Source of the DNA: Candidatus Vogelbacteria bacterium
Lineage (GTDB): Bacteria > Patescibacteriota > Minisyncoccia > Phycocordibacterales > UBA12445
DNA length: 41,452 nt
Direction of reading: 5' to 3'
NCBI GenBank assembly: GCA_016201465.1
Contig: JACQCV010000018.1
Coordinates: 1 to 41,452 of the forward strand
Shown here: positions 29,606-38,055 of the stretch, one piece after another
How positions within the stretch are numbered: position 1 is the stretch's first letter
How the letters are laid out: the number at the start of each line of letters is the position of its first letter
Translations under genes and position numbers: made by a program
Notes under the pieces: model-generated
Told to the model about the DNA's origin: nothing
What the model saw: only the letters and a program-made list of their open reading frames with translations
Databases searched by the model: none

Positions 29606-29830
29606 ATGAAACAATACGAAGTTGTAGTAGATGATGGAACAGGTAATGAGTTTAAGGTCCAAATGAGTAAAGATAAACTTTCCAGAATGATTGCCGAGTC
29701 CATTCTTCAGGGAGTTCTGGCTTCGGCAGAAATTGAAGGTGAAGGGGTTGATTGTGTTCTTGCTGACGGCCCGGTTGTTTTGCCTGAGAAATTACTTCAA
29801 ACAAAAACGAAGGCAGGTGGACAAAGATGA
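29606..29830 (+). CDS. small hypothetical protein coupled to ADP-ribosylglycohydrolase
   Basis: A 74-residue protein from ATG 29606 after AAAGGAGA. It has a strand-like start (YEVVVDDGTGNEFKVQMSKDKL), a helix (SRMIAESILQGVLASAEIEGE) and a basic tail (LLQTKTKAGGQR). No recognised family. Its stop overlaps the next start (ATGA), so the two proteins are made together and could work together. It could be a partner, a target or a regulator of the hydrolase; nothing in the sequence decides. Confidence 0.65.
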   Translation: MKQYEVVVDDGTGNEFKVQMSKDKLSRMIAESILQGVLASAEIEGEGVDCVLADGPVVLPEKLLQTKTKAGGQR

Positions 29831-30810
29831 AATATCCAAATCCTAACATGTTGCTGTATATTGGTATTGGTGATGCATATGCAATGGCAACGGAATATAT
29901 TAAGTTGCCGCGGGATCAAGCACTTCTTAACGAGGTGTTGAAATTCGAAAAGTATCACCAGCATCCAACACATCTTGATGTCCTGCCTGGTTACTATACC
30001 GATGACACGGAGATGTCTGTGGCGAATGCCCTGGTGCTGATCGAGAATGAGCCACCCTACACGCCACTTATGTTTGCCAATGCCTGGGTGCGCGAGTTCG
30101 TTCGTGGTGGAATGCGTAAAGGATACTCAAGGAAGTTTCAAGAATTCCTTGAACGAACTAAGACCGGAGCGGAATTCCTGGCCAACGTCAATCCCAACTC
30201 AAACAAGAATGGTGCTGCTATGCGAGCTGTTCCATTTGGGGTTTTACGAACAGTGCCCGAAGTCTTGGAAGTTTCAACCATGCAAGCTAAGATTACGCAT
30301 AATACTCCAGAAGGACTATTTAGCGCTAGAGTTGTGGCGTTGATGAGTCACTATGCATTGTATGAAAAGCCTGCATCGTATTTGTTTGAGTCAAGCCTAA
30401 TCGGCACAAGAGACTATTGTTTGCTGAATCTTCCCAAAGAAGATCTTGAAAAATATGGATACATTTTTGACCTCAAAAATCATTGGGATACAGCAGTCGT
30501 CGGTAATGATAGGCAGTCGGTTGCCATTTCAACTGTTCATGCTGTGGTCTCTTTTATTGCCACTTACTCTCCGCCCAATCTTCGTCTACTTCTTAGTCGA
30601 ATAATAGAAATGGGTGGTGACACCGATTCTGTTGCCGCGATTGTATTAGGGCTTGTGGGTGGCAGAATGGAGGATGAGGTTCGTAGAATATGTAACAATA
30701 CATCTAGATTTCCAGATTTTATGGCCATCAACCTTGAACACGGGAATCCCAAAACTGGAGCAAAGTACTTGCTCGATGTTGGTACGCAGCTTATGGATAA
30801 GTTTAAGTAG
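29827..30810 (+). CDS. ADP-ribosylglycohydrolase family protein (ARH/DraG)
   Basis: A 327-residue protein of the ARH/DraG fold, dinuclear Mg enzymes that remove ADP-ribose from proteins, nucleic acids or small molecules. Visible metal-site motifs are IGDAYAMATEY near the N-terminus, YYTDDTEMSVA (TDDT, 58-61) and MGGDTDSVAAIVLG (D265, D267). All acidic ligands are present, so activity is likely. The substrate is unknown; the family includes removal of ADP-ribose from Arg, Ser or DNA, and hydrolases acting on other ribosyl compounds. It is co-expressed with the small upstream protein. No ADP-ribosyltransferase gene is seen in the window. Confidence 0.88.
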   Translation: MKYPNPNMLLYIGIGDAYAMATEYIKLPRDQALLNEVLKFEKYHQHPTHLDVLPGYYTDDTEMSVANALVLIENEPPYTPLMFANAWVREFVRGGMRKGYSRKFQEFLERTKTGAEFLANVNPNSNKNGAAMRAVPFGVLRTVPEVLEVSTMQAKITHNTPEGLFSARVVALMSHYALYEKPASYLFESSLIGTRDYCLLNLPKEDLEKYGYIFDLKNHWDTAVVGNDRQSVAISTVHAVVSFIATYSPPNLRLLLSRIIEMGGDTDSVAAIVLGLVGGRMEDEVRRICNNTSRFPDFMAINLEHGNPKTGAKYLLDVGTQLMDKFK

Positions 30811-30818
30811 TAATTTAG

Positions 30819-30853
30819 CCCTCGGTATGGTAATGCGCCGGGGGATTTTATTT
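30819..30853 (+). terminator. terminator of the ADP-ribosylglycohydrolase operon
   Basis: Stem CCCTCGG (30819-30825) with CCGGGGG (30838-30844), one G/T pair, followed by ATTTTATTTA. Confidence 0.65.
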
Positions 30854-31531
30854 ACTTTCTTTTCTACGGAGTACGAACAGCGTACTAAGTGATTGGTTTT
30901 TATCAATTTCCCAATTTTGTAGATACATTTCTGTTATCATTTTGAATAGTCGAGATCTGTCTTTTGCGCGGCTCGTTAAGTTGTAATGTTTTTTATGAAA
31001 GTCTTTTTTAAAAAGTTGTTCGTAAAGATCAAAAATTCTAAATCCTTTAAAGTCACGACGAAGCTCCTCCTCTGAGCGAATGTTGTTTGAAGACTCTAGT
31101 ATTTTATTAATGCAGTCATCTATCTCTTGTCTTGTATAGGACTGGGACGCTGGTTCTACAATAATATAGTTAATTTCTGGATCTTGAGAATAAATAGATT
31201 CTAGGAATCCTTCTACTGTTTTAATGATTTTTGATAGCGATTCTTCGTTTTGGTTAACGAGTGCATACTCGTATTCCTGTGTCTTAAATCCAAAACTATA
31301 TGAGTGCTCGCCACTATATTGATCCACATATAAGATATAATTTAAGTCATCGATCTTCTGTAATAGTCTTAAGTGTGCGGTTTTGCCTTCGGTGAAGTAA
31401 CGACTAATTATACCGTTTTTAAGCTCTGGTTGTTGTTGAAAATATCCTGGAGTCTCCACGTCATTGATTGGAAAAAACACAATTTTTTTCTTTTTGGAGT
31501 CCTCAGGCAATTTCAAGTTTTCACTTTTCAT
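30848..31531 (-). CDS. hypothetical protein
   Basis: A 227-residue soluble protein, unrecognised. Strand-like segments (KKIVFFPINDVETPGYF, LNYILYVDQYSGEHSYSFGF, INYIIVEPASQSY) alternate with charged helices (SLSKIIKTVEGFLESI, EELRRDFKGFRIFDLYEQLFKKDF). The C-terminus (RSRLFKMITEMYLQNWEIDKNQSLSTLFVLRRKES) has features of a small regulatory or nucleotide-handling domain, but I cannot name one. TATAAT, extended with TGC, lies six bases before ATG 31531, so the mRNA should be leaderless. Confidence 0.68.
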   Translation of the reverse strand: MKSENLKLPEDSKKKKIVFFPINDVETPGYFQQQPELKNGIISRYFTEGKTAHLRLLQKIDDLNYILYVDQYSGEHSYSFGFKTQEYEYALVNQNEESLSKIIKTVEGFLESIYSQDPEINYIIVEPASQSYTRQEIDDCINKILESSNNIRSEEELRRDFKGFRIFDLYEQLFKKDFHKKHYNLTSRAKDRSRLFKMITEMYLQNWEIDKNQSLSTLFVLRRKESK

Positions 31532-31537
31532 ATTTTT

Positions 31538-31546
31538 ATTATAGCA
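31538..31546 (-). promoter_or_regulatory. extended -10 box for a leaderless mRNA
   Basis: TGC-TATAAT on the minus strand, six bases before ATG 31531. Confidence 0.7.
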
Positions 31547-31584
31547 TATAACCTAAGTCATTAATTAGTTGTTATAAGGAACAT

Positions 31585-32871
31585 ATGAAAATAAGTGTAA
31601 TAGGAACAGGGTATGTGGGGCTTGTGACCGGTGTTTGTTTCGCCGAGCTCGGTGATGAAGTCTCGTGTATTGATATTGATAAGGAAAAAATTGAGAAATT
31701 AAAAAAGGGGATATCGCCAATATATGAGCCCGGAATTGAAAAGCTTTTAAAGAAGAATATAAATAATGGTAGGTTGAAATTTTTTAATAATACGAAAGAG
31801 GGGATAACAAAAGCAGAAGTTATCTTTATTGCTGTCGGCACTCCACCGAAGGACGATGGAACAGTTGAGACAAAGTACGTCGAGAGTGCGGCGGAGACTA
31901 TTGGACGAGCGCTTGACCACTTTGCAGTGATTGTTAACAAATCTACCGTGCCAATAGGAACAGGCGAAAGAGTGAAGGGGATCATATCTAAACATTGCAA
32001 ACAAAAGTTTGATGTCGTTTCAAATCCCGAATTCTTACGTGAAGGGCAAGCGTTGAATGATTTTATGAAACCGGATAGAGTGGTTATTGGTGTTGAGTCG
32101 GTGAAGGCACATGGGATTATGGCGCGGTTATATCGGCCGGTTAAAACAGAGGTGATGTTTACAAATCTTCGTACTGCGGAGATGATAAAGTATGCCTCGA
32201 ATGCATATATGGCCACTTCTATTTCTTTTATCAATAGCCTGGCGGAACTTTGCGAAAAAATCGGTGCGGATGTTCGTGATGTCGCACAGGGTATGAAGCT
32301 CGACAAAAGGGTAGGAAAGTATGCATTCTTAAATGCTGGTCCTGGTTATGGCGGATCCTGTTTTCCTAAGGATGTCAAAGGACTCCTCTCAATTGCCAGG
32401 CAAAAAGAAGTTGACCTACCGTTACTTAGAGTAGCTGAAGATATTAACAAACATCAGGGAGTGATCGTTTATGAAAAAGTTTTAAATCTTATCAAAAGAC
32501 TGAAAGGTAAAAAGATTGCAGTCTGGGGATTAGCATTTAAACCAGAAACTGACGATCTGAGAGAGTCACCAGCAGTTGAACTCATATCTAAATTATTGGC
32601 TGGGTCCGCGGAGGTTTCTTGTTTTGACTCAGTGGCGGAGAAAAACGGAAAGAAAATGTTTCCGACCGTTAATTTTGCTAAGGATCCGATTAAAATGCTA
32701 GATGGTGTAGACTGTTTGGTAATAATGACAGACTGGAAAAAATTTAAGGAAATCTCTTTAAAAGAAATAAATAAATTAATTGGAGTAGCAAACCTCGTGG
32801 ATACTAGAAATATTTACAATAAGGAAGAAGCCGTAGGGTTAGGTTTCAATTATGAGGGTATTGGCCAGTAA
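31585..32871 (+). CDS. UDP-glucose/GDP-mannose dehydrogenase family, probable UDP-glucose 6-dehydrogenase
   Basis: A 428-residue NAD-dependent sugar-nucleotide dehydrogenase that oxidises UDP-glucose to UDP-glucuronate for surface polysaccharide. The NAD motif is SVIGTGYVGLVTGVCFAELG at the N-terminus; GTPPKDDG, NPEFLREGQALNDF and the catalytic GPGYGGSCFPKDVKG (C259) follow, then the C-terminal UDP-binding domain with VWGLAFKPETDDLRESPA. The FLREG motif and spacing favour UDP-glucose dehydrogenase over the mannose enzyme. AAGGA precedes ATG 31585. It converges on ftsZ with one base between stops and no terminator. Confidence 0.9.
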   Translation: MKISVIGTGYVGLVTGVCFAELGDEVSCIDIDKEKIEKLKKGISPIYEPGIEKLLKKNINNGRLKFFNNTKEGITKAEVIFIAVGTPPKDDGTVETKYVESAAETIGRALDHFAVIVNKSTVPIGTGERVKGIISKHCKQKFDVVSNPEFLREGQALNDFMKPDRVVIGVESVKAHGIMARLYRPVKTEVMFTNLRTAEMIKYASNAYMATSISFINSLAELCEKIGADVRDVAQGMKLDKRVGKYAFLNAGPGYGGSCFPKDVKGLLSIARQKEVDLPLLRVAEDINKHQGVIVYEKVLNLIKRLKGKKIAVWGLAFKPETDDLRESPAVELISKLLAGSAEVSCFDSVAEKNGKKMFPTVNFAKDPIKMLDGVDCLVIMTDWKKFKEISLKEINKLIGVANLVDTRNIYNKEEAVGLGFNYEGIGQ

Positions 32872-32872
32872 A

Positions 32873-34051
32873 TTACTGTTTCTTTGATCTTCTAAGGAAA
32901 GCCGGGACTGATGACCAGTTTTCGTCATCTGATCCGCTGTCTATTTCTATTGTTTCTTCTAGAATGTTTTCCTTTTCATCTTTCTTGAAAGCCTTATTCT
33001 CCTGAGCAAACGTTTTTGGTTGCGAATTAGTTCCTAGTAATTCATCGGTTTTCGGTCTTGGGATTTGTTGTTGCCCACTACCAATCTTGAAGCTTTCATT
33101 TGGAAAACCGGTGGCAATTACAGTAACCTTAACTTCGTCTTTTTTAAGGTTGGCGTCTTTAATTGCACCGAAGATAACACGCGCGTCAGGATCAATTGAT
33201 TCGGTAATGACTTTCGCTGCTTCTTGTATCTCAAACATTGTCATATCATCACCACCGGCAATTGCAAACAAAACACCTCTGGCGCCTTCTATTGAAATAT
33301 CAAGTAGAGGAGAATTAATTGCTGCTCTGGCTGCCTCTTCGGCTCTATTTTCGCCCGAAGCTGAGCCGATTCCCATAAGTGCCGAGCCGGTGTTCTGCAT
33401 AACTGCTTTGATATCCGCGAAGTCGACGTTAATTATACCTGGGGTTGTGATTAAGTCTGAAATGCCCTCAACGGCTTGCCGCAATATCTCATCGCACATT
33501 GCAAACGCTGAAAGGCAGGTTGTGTTTTTGTCGATAACACCAAGGAGTCGATCGTTCGGTATTACAATCATTGCGTCAACCTCATTTCCTAGATTCATCA
33601 AACCTTCATTGGCGAGTCTCATCCTTTGTGCACCCTCAAAGAAAAATGGTTTGGTTACCACCGCAACAGTTAATGCACCCTGTTCTTTGGCAGTTTTGGC
33701 GATTATTGGTGCAGCACCAGTCCCTGTACCTCCGCCCATTCCACAAGCGATGAACACCATATCAGCTCCTTTCGTTATACCTTGTACTTCTTCAATGGTT
33801 TCTTCCGCTGCTCTTTTGCCGACTTCTGGGTTCATACCCGTGCCCAGTCCTCGAGTAAGATTTTTCCCAATATGAATTTTTTTAGCAGCTAAGGATTTAT
33901 GTAAATCCTGAGCGTCAGTGTTCATCGCAATGAATTCAACGCCGTTTACTTTCGAGTTCACCATGTGGTTAATAGCATTTCCACCTGAGCCGCCGACCCC
34001 GATTACTTTAATTCGAGCGAATGCTTCTATCTCTGGATTAATTTTGGGCAT
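32873..34051 (-). CDS. ftsZ: cell division protein FtsZ
   Basis: A 392-residue bacterial tubulin, the GTPase that forms the division ring. The nucleotide-binding signature is CGMGGGTGTGAAP (GGGTGTG at 106-112), with GVGGSGGNAINHM near the N-terminus and NVDFADIKAVMQ as the T7 synergy loop. After the core a 70-residue flexible linker ends in WSSVPAFLRRSKKQ, the conserved tail that binds FtsA and other partners. It lies 65 bp after ftsA and probably has its own promoter (TATAAT at 34095-34100) with an operator-like palindrome. Confidence 0.96.
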   Translation of the reverse strand: MPKINPEIEAFARIKVIGVGGSGGNAINHMVNSKVNGVEFIAMNTDAQDLHKSLAAKKIHIGKNLTRGLGTGMNPEVGKRAAEETIEEVQGITKGADMVFIACGMGGGTGTGAAPIIAKTAKEQGALTVAVVTKPFFFEGAQRMRLANEGLMNLGNEVDAMIVIPNDRLLGVIDKNTTCLSAFAMCDEILRQAVEGISDLITTPGIINVDFADIKAVMQNTGSALMGIGSASGENRAEEAARAAINSPLLDISIEGARGVLFAIAGGDDMTMFEIQEAAKVITESIDPDARVIFGAIKDANLKKDEVKVTVIATGFPNESFKIGSGQQQIPRPKTDELLGTNSQPKTFAQENKAFKKDEKENILEETIEIDSGSDDENWSSVPAFLRRSKKQ

Positions 34052-34063
34052 GGTATAAATTGG

Positions 34064-34079
34064 TTAGTGTTATCACTAA
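34064..34079. promoter_or_regulatory. operator-like palindrome before ftsZ
   Basis: Perfect palindrome TTAGTG-TTAT-CACTAA between a candidate -10 box (TATAAT, 34095-34100, minus strand) and ATG 34051; could be a repressor site or an mRNA hairpin. Confidence 0.4.
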
Positions 34080-34116
34080 AATATTTTGATATAGATTATA
34101 CTAGCAAAAGGAGAAA

Positions 34117-35310
34117 TTATGGCAAGAATTGACGAAGCCACTTTACTAGGTTGCTCTTTGTTTGCTTTACAAGTCGACTACCAGAAAACTCGTCTAAATC
34201 CTTACTTTCTCCAAGGGTTGAAAGGCCATAAGCTACTGCCCATGATGAATCTATATTTTTCTTAACAACGCGTGCTTCATTCGATTGATTAATAGGAATG
34301 GTTGAGAGAATGGATAATGGAGCAATTCTCGCCGGTAGGTTGAGGTACTGCCTTGCAAATGGCTCGACCTGATATTGGTTGGCGCCCCCTCCGATTAAAA
34401 TTATACCGGCAGGTAATAGTGAATTCTTTCCGATTTTTTTTAAGTGAGCTTCAATAAGGTCAAAAATGTCAGACAATCTTGCTTCAATAATATCTTCCAA
34501 TTTCTTTTTGCTGTATCCTTTATTTTCTTTTCCCATTTTAATTTCCTCTGCCTCTTCTATTGGGATCTTTAAACATAAGGCAATATCATTGGTTATGTCG
34601 GTTGAGCCTATCGAAAAAACCTTGAGTGATGTAGGAATTCCCTCTTCGAAAACAGCTATTGATACAGTTTCGGCGCCAATATCAGTTAGTATGCAGCCCG
34701 CTGTTTTTTGTATTTTTGAGAGTACAGCGTAAGATGCGGCTATGGGTGCTGGGATTATATTTTCAATAATTATACCAGCGCCTTCAACTATATTAATGAG
34801 ATCGTTTAAGTGTTGTTCAAGTGCTGTGATGAACAACGTTTTAACTTCTAAAATTTCACCCTTCATTCCATTGGGGCGACCTAAAATTTTTTTACCATCA
34901 AGTTTAAATTGTAGGGGTATATTTTGGATTATCTGACGATTAGATTGTTTCTTTAAGTTTGTAACGCTCGCCTCGATTACGCGTTTAACATCTAGATCAC
35001 CAACTTCTTGATCTGCTTTGGAAACAGCGATCCCTCCCTCGCTTACTGTGGACTCTAGGCTTATTCCTCCAATTGCTAAAAAAGCAGCACTGATTTTTTT
35101 TCCGGACATTCTTTCAGCATCCTTTATTGCCTCAGTAACAGTTTCTTTTGCTTCTTCCATGTCCACTATATAGCCATGTCGTAGTCCTCTAGATCTCTTT
35201 GAGGTCATACACAAAACACGAGGATCAGATTCTCCTTTGATTAATTCCGATACAATTATTCGGATCAAGGATGATCCAATATCGATGCCTGTGATTATTT
35301 TACTTCTCAC
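34117..35310 (-). CDS. ftsA: cell division protein FtsA
   Basis: A 397-residue actin-like protein that ties FtsZ filaments to the membrane. It has ITGIDIGSSLIRIIVSE (phosphate 1), the 1C domain region SAAFLAIGGISLES, CILTDIGAETVSIAVF (phosphate 2), IILIGGGANQ (adenosine motif) and a C-terminal amphipathic helix (NLVKWLRQFL) that binds membrane. Start GTG 35310 overlaps ybeY by eleven bases. Order rpsU-ybeY-ftsA-ftsZ shows coupling of translation and division genes. Confidence 0.95.
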   Translation of the reverse strand: MRSKIITGIDIGSSLIRIIVSELIKGESDPRVLCMTSKRSRGLRHGYIVDMEEAKETVTEAIKDAERMSGKKISAAFLAIGGISLESTVSEGGIAVSKADQEVGDLDVKRVIEASVTNLKKQSNRQIIQNIPLQFKLDGKKILGRPNGMKGEILEVKTLFITALEQHLNDLINIVEGAGIIIENIIPAPIAASYAVLSKIQKTAGCILTDIGAETVSIAVFEEGIPTSLKVFSIGSTDITNDIALCLKIPIEEAEEIKMGKENKGYSKKKLEDIIEARLSDIFDLIEAHLKKIGKNSLLPAGIILIGGGANQYQVEPFARQYLNLPARIAPLSILSTIPINQSNEARVVKKNIDSSWAVAYGLSTLGESKDLDEFSGSRLVKQTKSNLVKWLRQFLP

Positions 35311-35677
35311 TAAATTTTATCCTTATTTTTTCTTCCGCTGCTTCCATTCTACTACCATGGTCGAATCCTTTCAAATGCATAAGGCCGTGGATAAATATAT
35401 ACATAAGATAACTACTAACCTTTTGTCCTAGTACTACAGCTTCTTTTGATACAATATTCAAATCTATGAGGATTTCACCTTCGTTTTCTGAATAAGGGAA
35501 GCTAAGAATATTTGTAGGTTCATTTTTGCCGCGATACTTTTCATTAATCAGTTTTGATATTTTGTCACCAACAAAAACAAGACTAAGTTCATAGCCTTGT
35601 CCGAGCGCGAAATCCTTGATTTCTTGGAACAGAACTATAGGAATCCGCTTTCTTGTTTTATTTGCGATATGGAGCAT
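35300..35677 (-). CDS. ybeY: endoribonuclease YbeY (rRNA maturation)
   Basis: A 125-residue zinc-dependent endoribonuclease of 16S rRNA 3' processing and ribosome quality control. The metal motif HGLMHLKGFDH holds the three His ligands (pattern HGxLHLxGxDH). TNILSFPYSENEGEILIDLNI is the usual upstream core strand. It starts inside the 3' end of rpsU, overlapping by 20 bases, and ends inside the start of ftsA. Confidence 0.92.
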   Translation of the reverse strand: MLHIANKTRKRIPIVLFQEIKDFALGQGYELSLVFVGDKISKLINEKYRGKNEPTNILSFPYSENEGEILIDLNIVSKEAVVLGQKVSSYLMYIFIHGLMHLKGFDHGSRMEAAEEKIRIKFSEK

Positions 35678-35897
35678 CTTCGATCTTGCCGAGTCTTCTT
35701 AGTCTGTCGGTCTCCGTTCGTTTAGAGAGTCTTTTTAGGGCCTTCTTCTTTTTTACATATTCGGACTTCGCTCGCTCACTGTATCTCAGTGATTTTGCGC
35801 GCCTAATAATACCAGATTCCTGAACCCTTTTGGTGAATCTTCTGATCACGCTTGAGGTTGTCTCGTTATTATTTTTTGTTACTTCTACTTGAATCAT
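35658..35897 (-). CDS. rpsU: 30S ribosomal protein bS21
   Basis: A 79-residue, strongly basic protein with the bS21 pattern: IQVEVTKNNNETTSSVIRRFTKRVQESGIIRRAK followed by KKKKALKRLSKR. bS21 lies near the mRNA exit of the small subunit and helps start translation. It is slightly longer than the E. coli protein (71), with a C-terminal extension RLRRLGKIEDAPYRK. It is the first gene of the rpsU-ybeY-ftsA-ftsZ run; its start ATG 35897 has no clear ribosome site. Confidence 0.88.
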   Translation of the reverse strand: MIQVEVTKNNNETTSSVIRRFTKRVQESGIIRRAKSLRYSERAKSEYVKKKKALKRLSKRTETDRLRRLGKIEDAPYRK

Positions 35898-35957
35898 TAG
35901 TTATCTAGACTAACATAAAGGATTAATTATCGCAACTTACTTACGGGAAGGTGGGAT

Positions 35958-37322
35958 TTATTTTATTTTTTTTACATATTCTGTAAGCTTTTCGACCTTG
36001 ATTTCTTCCTGGGAGCGCGTATCCATATTGCGTACGATAACAGTACCATCGATCACCTCTTTCTGACCCATAATGATTGTAAATGGTATTTTCATTTTTT
36101 CTGCAGTGCCGAGTTGAGATGATAGACTATCTTTACTCAGTGATTGCATTACGGGTATACGAGCTTTTCGTAAAATTTCGATGATAGCTAGGCTCTGAAG
36201 TTTTGCACTGAATCCTAGCTGGATAAAAAAGATCTTAGGCTTCTTTAGAATTCTTGGGGCAAGCTCTTGGTTGAATCCTTCGGTCGAGATAACTCTGTCG
36301 ACACCAATGCCCACACCAATACCGGGAAGATCTTTTTTAAAACCCAACGTCTTGGCGAGATAATCATATCTCCCACCTCCAGCCAGTGCCAATAGGATTG
36401 GTTCTTCTGTTTTTGGACTCTCCTCGTTGTTTTTCTCGGTCTCGGTGTCTGTTTTTTTCTCCGTTGGCATAGCCTTAGCATTGATTTCGAAGACCGTTCT
36501 CGTGTAATAATCTAAACCCCTAACTAGATTACCGTCGATCGTATATTCAATTTTTAACGCTTCTAGATATTCTAAAACCTCCTTGAAGTGTTGTTTACAT
36601 GGATCACACAAGAAGCCAACGGATTGAGGGGCACCCTCTTTGATTGGTTTGCATTTTTCGTCTTTGCAATCGAGAAGTCTAAGTGGGTTATTCTTAACCC
36701 TAATTTTACAATCTTTACAAACCGCAGCTAGGTGCTTCTTGTAATAATTGGTAAGTTCCTTTCTGTAACCGTTTCGGCATGCTTTATCGCCAATGCTATT
36801 TATAGATAGTTGTAGATTATTGTGCCCAGCTTCCTCTAAGGTTGTCATTGCAACTTTAATGACAGTAGCGTCGGCTATACTCTTTTCGCTTCCTAAGATC
36901 TCGAGATCGAATTGCCTTAATTCTCTTAGTCGACCTTTTTGCGGTTTCTCGTGTCGATAGCATTGCCCATAGCTGTATAACATTACTGGTTGAGGCATGG
37001 TTTGCATGCCATTTTCGATATAAGCTCTAACGATGCCGGCAGTAAATTCCGGCCTAAGCGCTAGTGGTATACTTCCTGAACCGGTTTTAATTTCGTACAT
37101 TTCTTTTTGTACGATATCCGTGTCTGTTCCTATGCCTGAGGTGTACAATCGAGTCTCTTCCATGAGCGGGGTTTCAATCGGTTTAAATCCATAGTAAGTT
37201 GCCACTTCAGCGGCCTTTTCGAAGAAACCTTGGTAGTAGTAATACTCCTTTGCAACAATATCTCTCATTCCTTTGGGAGCTCTTGGAGGATCCAGTTTTA
37301 TGTTTTCTTTTTTCTGTGACAT
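35958..37322 (-). CDS. hisS: histidyl-tRNA synthetase
   Basis: A 454-residue class II synthetase. It has the N-terminal RAPKGMRDI, motif 2 YGQCYRHEKPQKGRLRELRQFD, the histidine motif LVRGLDYYTRTVFEI and motif 3 GIGVGIGVDRV, followed by an anticodon-binding domain (KIFFIQLGFSAKLQSL to the end). The insertion domain carries paired cysteines (CKDCK, LLDCKDEKC, FLCDPC), a likely zinc site. A hydrophilic insert of about 24 residues between ITYEIN-like core and LALAGGGRYDYL (TEKKTDTETEKNNEESPKTE) is unusual and presumably a loop. TAAAAT lies five bases before ATG 37322, hinting at a leaderless mRNA, although lepB ends upstream by only eight bases. Confidence 0.94.
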   Translation of the reverse strand: MSQKKENIKLDPPRAPKGMRDIVAKEYYYYQGFFEKAAEVATYYGFKPIETPLMEETRLYTSGIGTDTDIVQKEMYEIKTGSGSIPLALRPEFTAGIVRAYIENGMQTMPQPVMLYSYGQCYRHEKPQKGRLRELRQFDLEILGSEKSIADATVIKVAMTTLEEAGHNNLQLSINSIGDKACRNGYRKELTNYYKKHLAAVCKDCKIRVKNNPLRLLDCKDEKCKPIKEGAPQSVGFLCDPCKQHFKEVLEYLEALKIEYTIDGNLVRGLDYYTRTVFEINAKAMPTEKKTDTETEKNNEESPKTEEPILLALAGGGRYDYLAKTLGFKKDLPGIGVGIGVDRVISTEGFNQELAPRILKKPKIFFIQLGFSAKLQSLAIIEILRKARIPVMQSLSKDSLSSQLGTAEKMKIPFTIIMGQKEVIDGTVIVRNMDTRSQEEIKVEKLTEYVKKIK

Positions 37323-37327
37323 AAATT

Positions 37328-37333
37328 ATTTTA
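37328..37333 (-). promoter_or_regulatory. possible -10 box of hisS
   Basis: TAAAAT five bases before ATG 37322, overlapping the lepB stop; weaker than the other leaderless cases. Confidence 0.3.
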
Positions 37334-37966
37334 TTGATTTAACGATTTGAATTTTTCCACTGCACCCGGTGAAATTTCTGCCTGGCTAATTGGCAGGAGT
37401 CTCACAAGCACGTGGCCTGTTATAAATTTACTATCCAGTGGTCCCCATTCCCTAGAATCAGAACTTGCATTTCTATTATCTCCCATTACAAAGTATTCTT
37501 CCTTATTTAGCGCAATACTCATTGTTCTGTTTCCCCAACTTTTATCTATAATATAAGACTCGCCTAGGGCGAAGCCATCAGGATGTTTGGCGTTTTTGAT
37601 GATGATTTGATTATTATTTATCTCCACAGTTTCTCCCGGTAGACCGATTATTCTTTTTATAAAATATTTAGAGAGATCATAAGGATATTTGAATACAATA
37701 ACTTGACCTCGGTTTGGGGAGTTGAAGTAATAAGATAGCTCATCAACTATGAGGTATTCTCCGTCGTGAAATGTTGGCTTCATTGAACTGCCACTAACTA
37801 GAAATGGTTGTGCCACAAAAACTCTGATCGGTATGACTATGGTCAGAGACAGCAGTGTGAATTTTATAATGTCTTTAATGAACCCCCAGGTTGTAACTTC
37901 TTCCTCGTTAATAGTTATTGATTTTTCCTTACTTTCTAAGGGTGTTTCTTTTTTTTCTTCATTCAT
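37331..37966 (-). CDS. lepB: signal peptidase I
   Basis: A 211-residue membrane peptidase that removes signal peptides. The acidic N-terminus is followed by one span (IIKFTLLSLTIVIPIRVFV), the catalytic serine in VSGSSMKPTF (S61), the general-base lysine in YFIKRIIGLPGE (K104) and the box E sequence VMGDNRNASSDSREWG. Three in-frame starts lie close together; ATG 37966 is preferred since a TATAGT box just upstream leaves a short leader, while ATG 37975 would be three bases after that box. It precedes hisS by eight bases. Confidence 0.93.
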   Translation of the reverse strand: MNEEKKETPLESKEKSITINEEEVTTWGFIKDIIKFTLLSLTIVIPIRVFVAQPFLVSGSSMKPTFHDGEYLIVDELSYYFNSPNRGQVIVFKYPYDLSKYFIKRIIGLPGETVEINNNQIIIKNAKHPDGFALGESYIIDKSWGNRTMSIALNKEEYFVMGDNRNASSDSREWGPLDSKFITGHVLVRLLPISQAEISPGAVEKFKSLNQ

Positions 37967-37999
37967 TTGCCACATTTTACTATAAAAAATAGTCGAATG

Positions 38000-38036
38000 C
38001 AAATAATAAAAGGGAGAGCTTCTTGCTTCTCCCTTT
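38000..38036 (-). terminator. terminator of the deaminase fusion gene
   Basis: Stem AAAGGGAG (38009-38016) with CTCCCTTT (38029-38036); on the minus strand it is followed by TATTATTT. Confidence 0.75.
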
Positions 38037-38055
38037 GGTGCTGGTGTTTAATCTT

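Noticed and set aside
29606-30810. A toxin-antitoxin reading (DarTG-like) of the ADP-ribosylglycohydrolase pair
   Set aside because: The small protein has no ADP-ribosyltransferase features and the hydrolase is of the ARH type, not a macrodomain.
33087-33875. A 262-codon open frame antisense to ftsZ
   Set aside because: It mirrors the codon pattern of ftsZ, has Ala/Ser/Pro/Ile-biased sequence and no start signals; ftsZ itself is certain.
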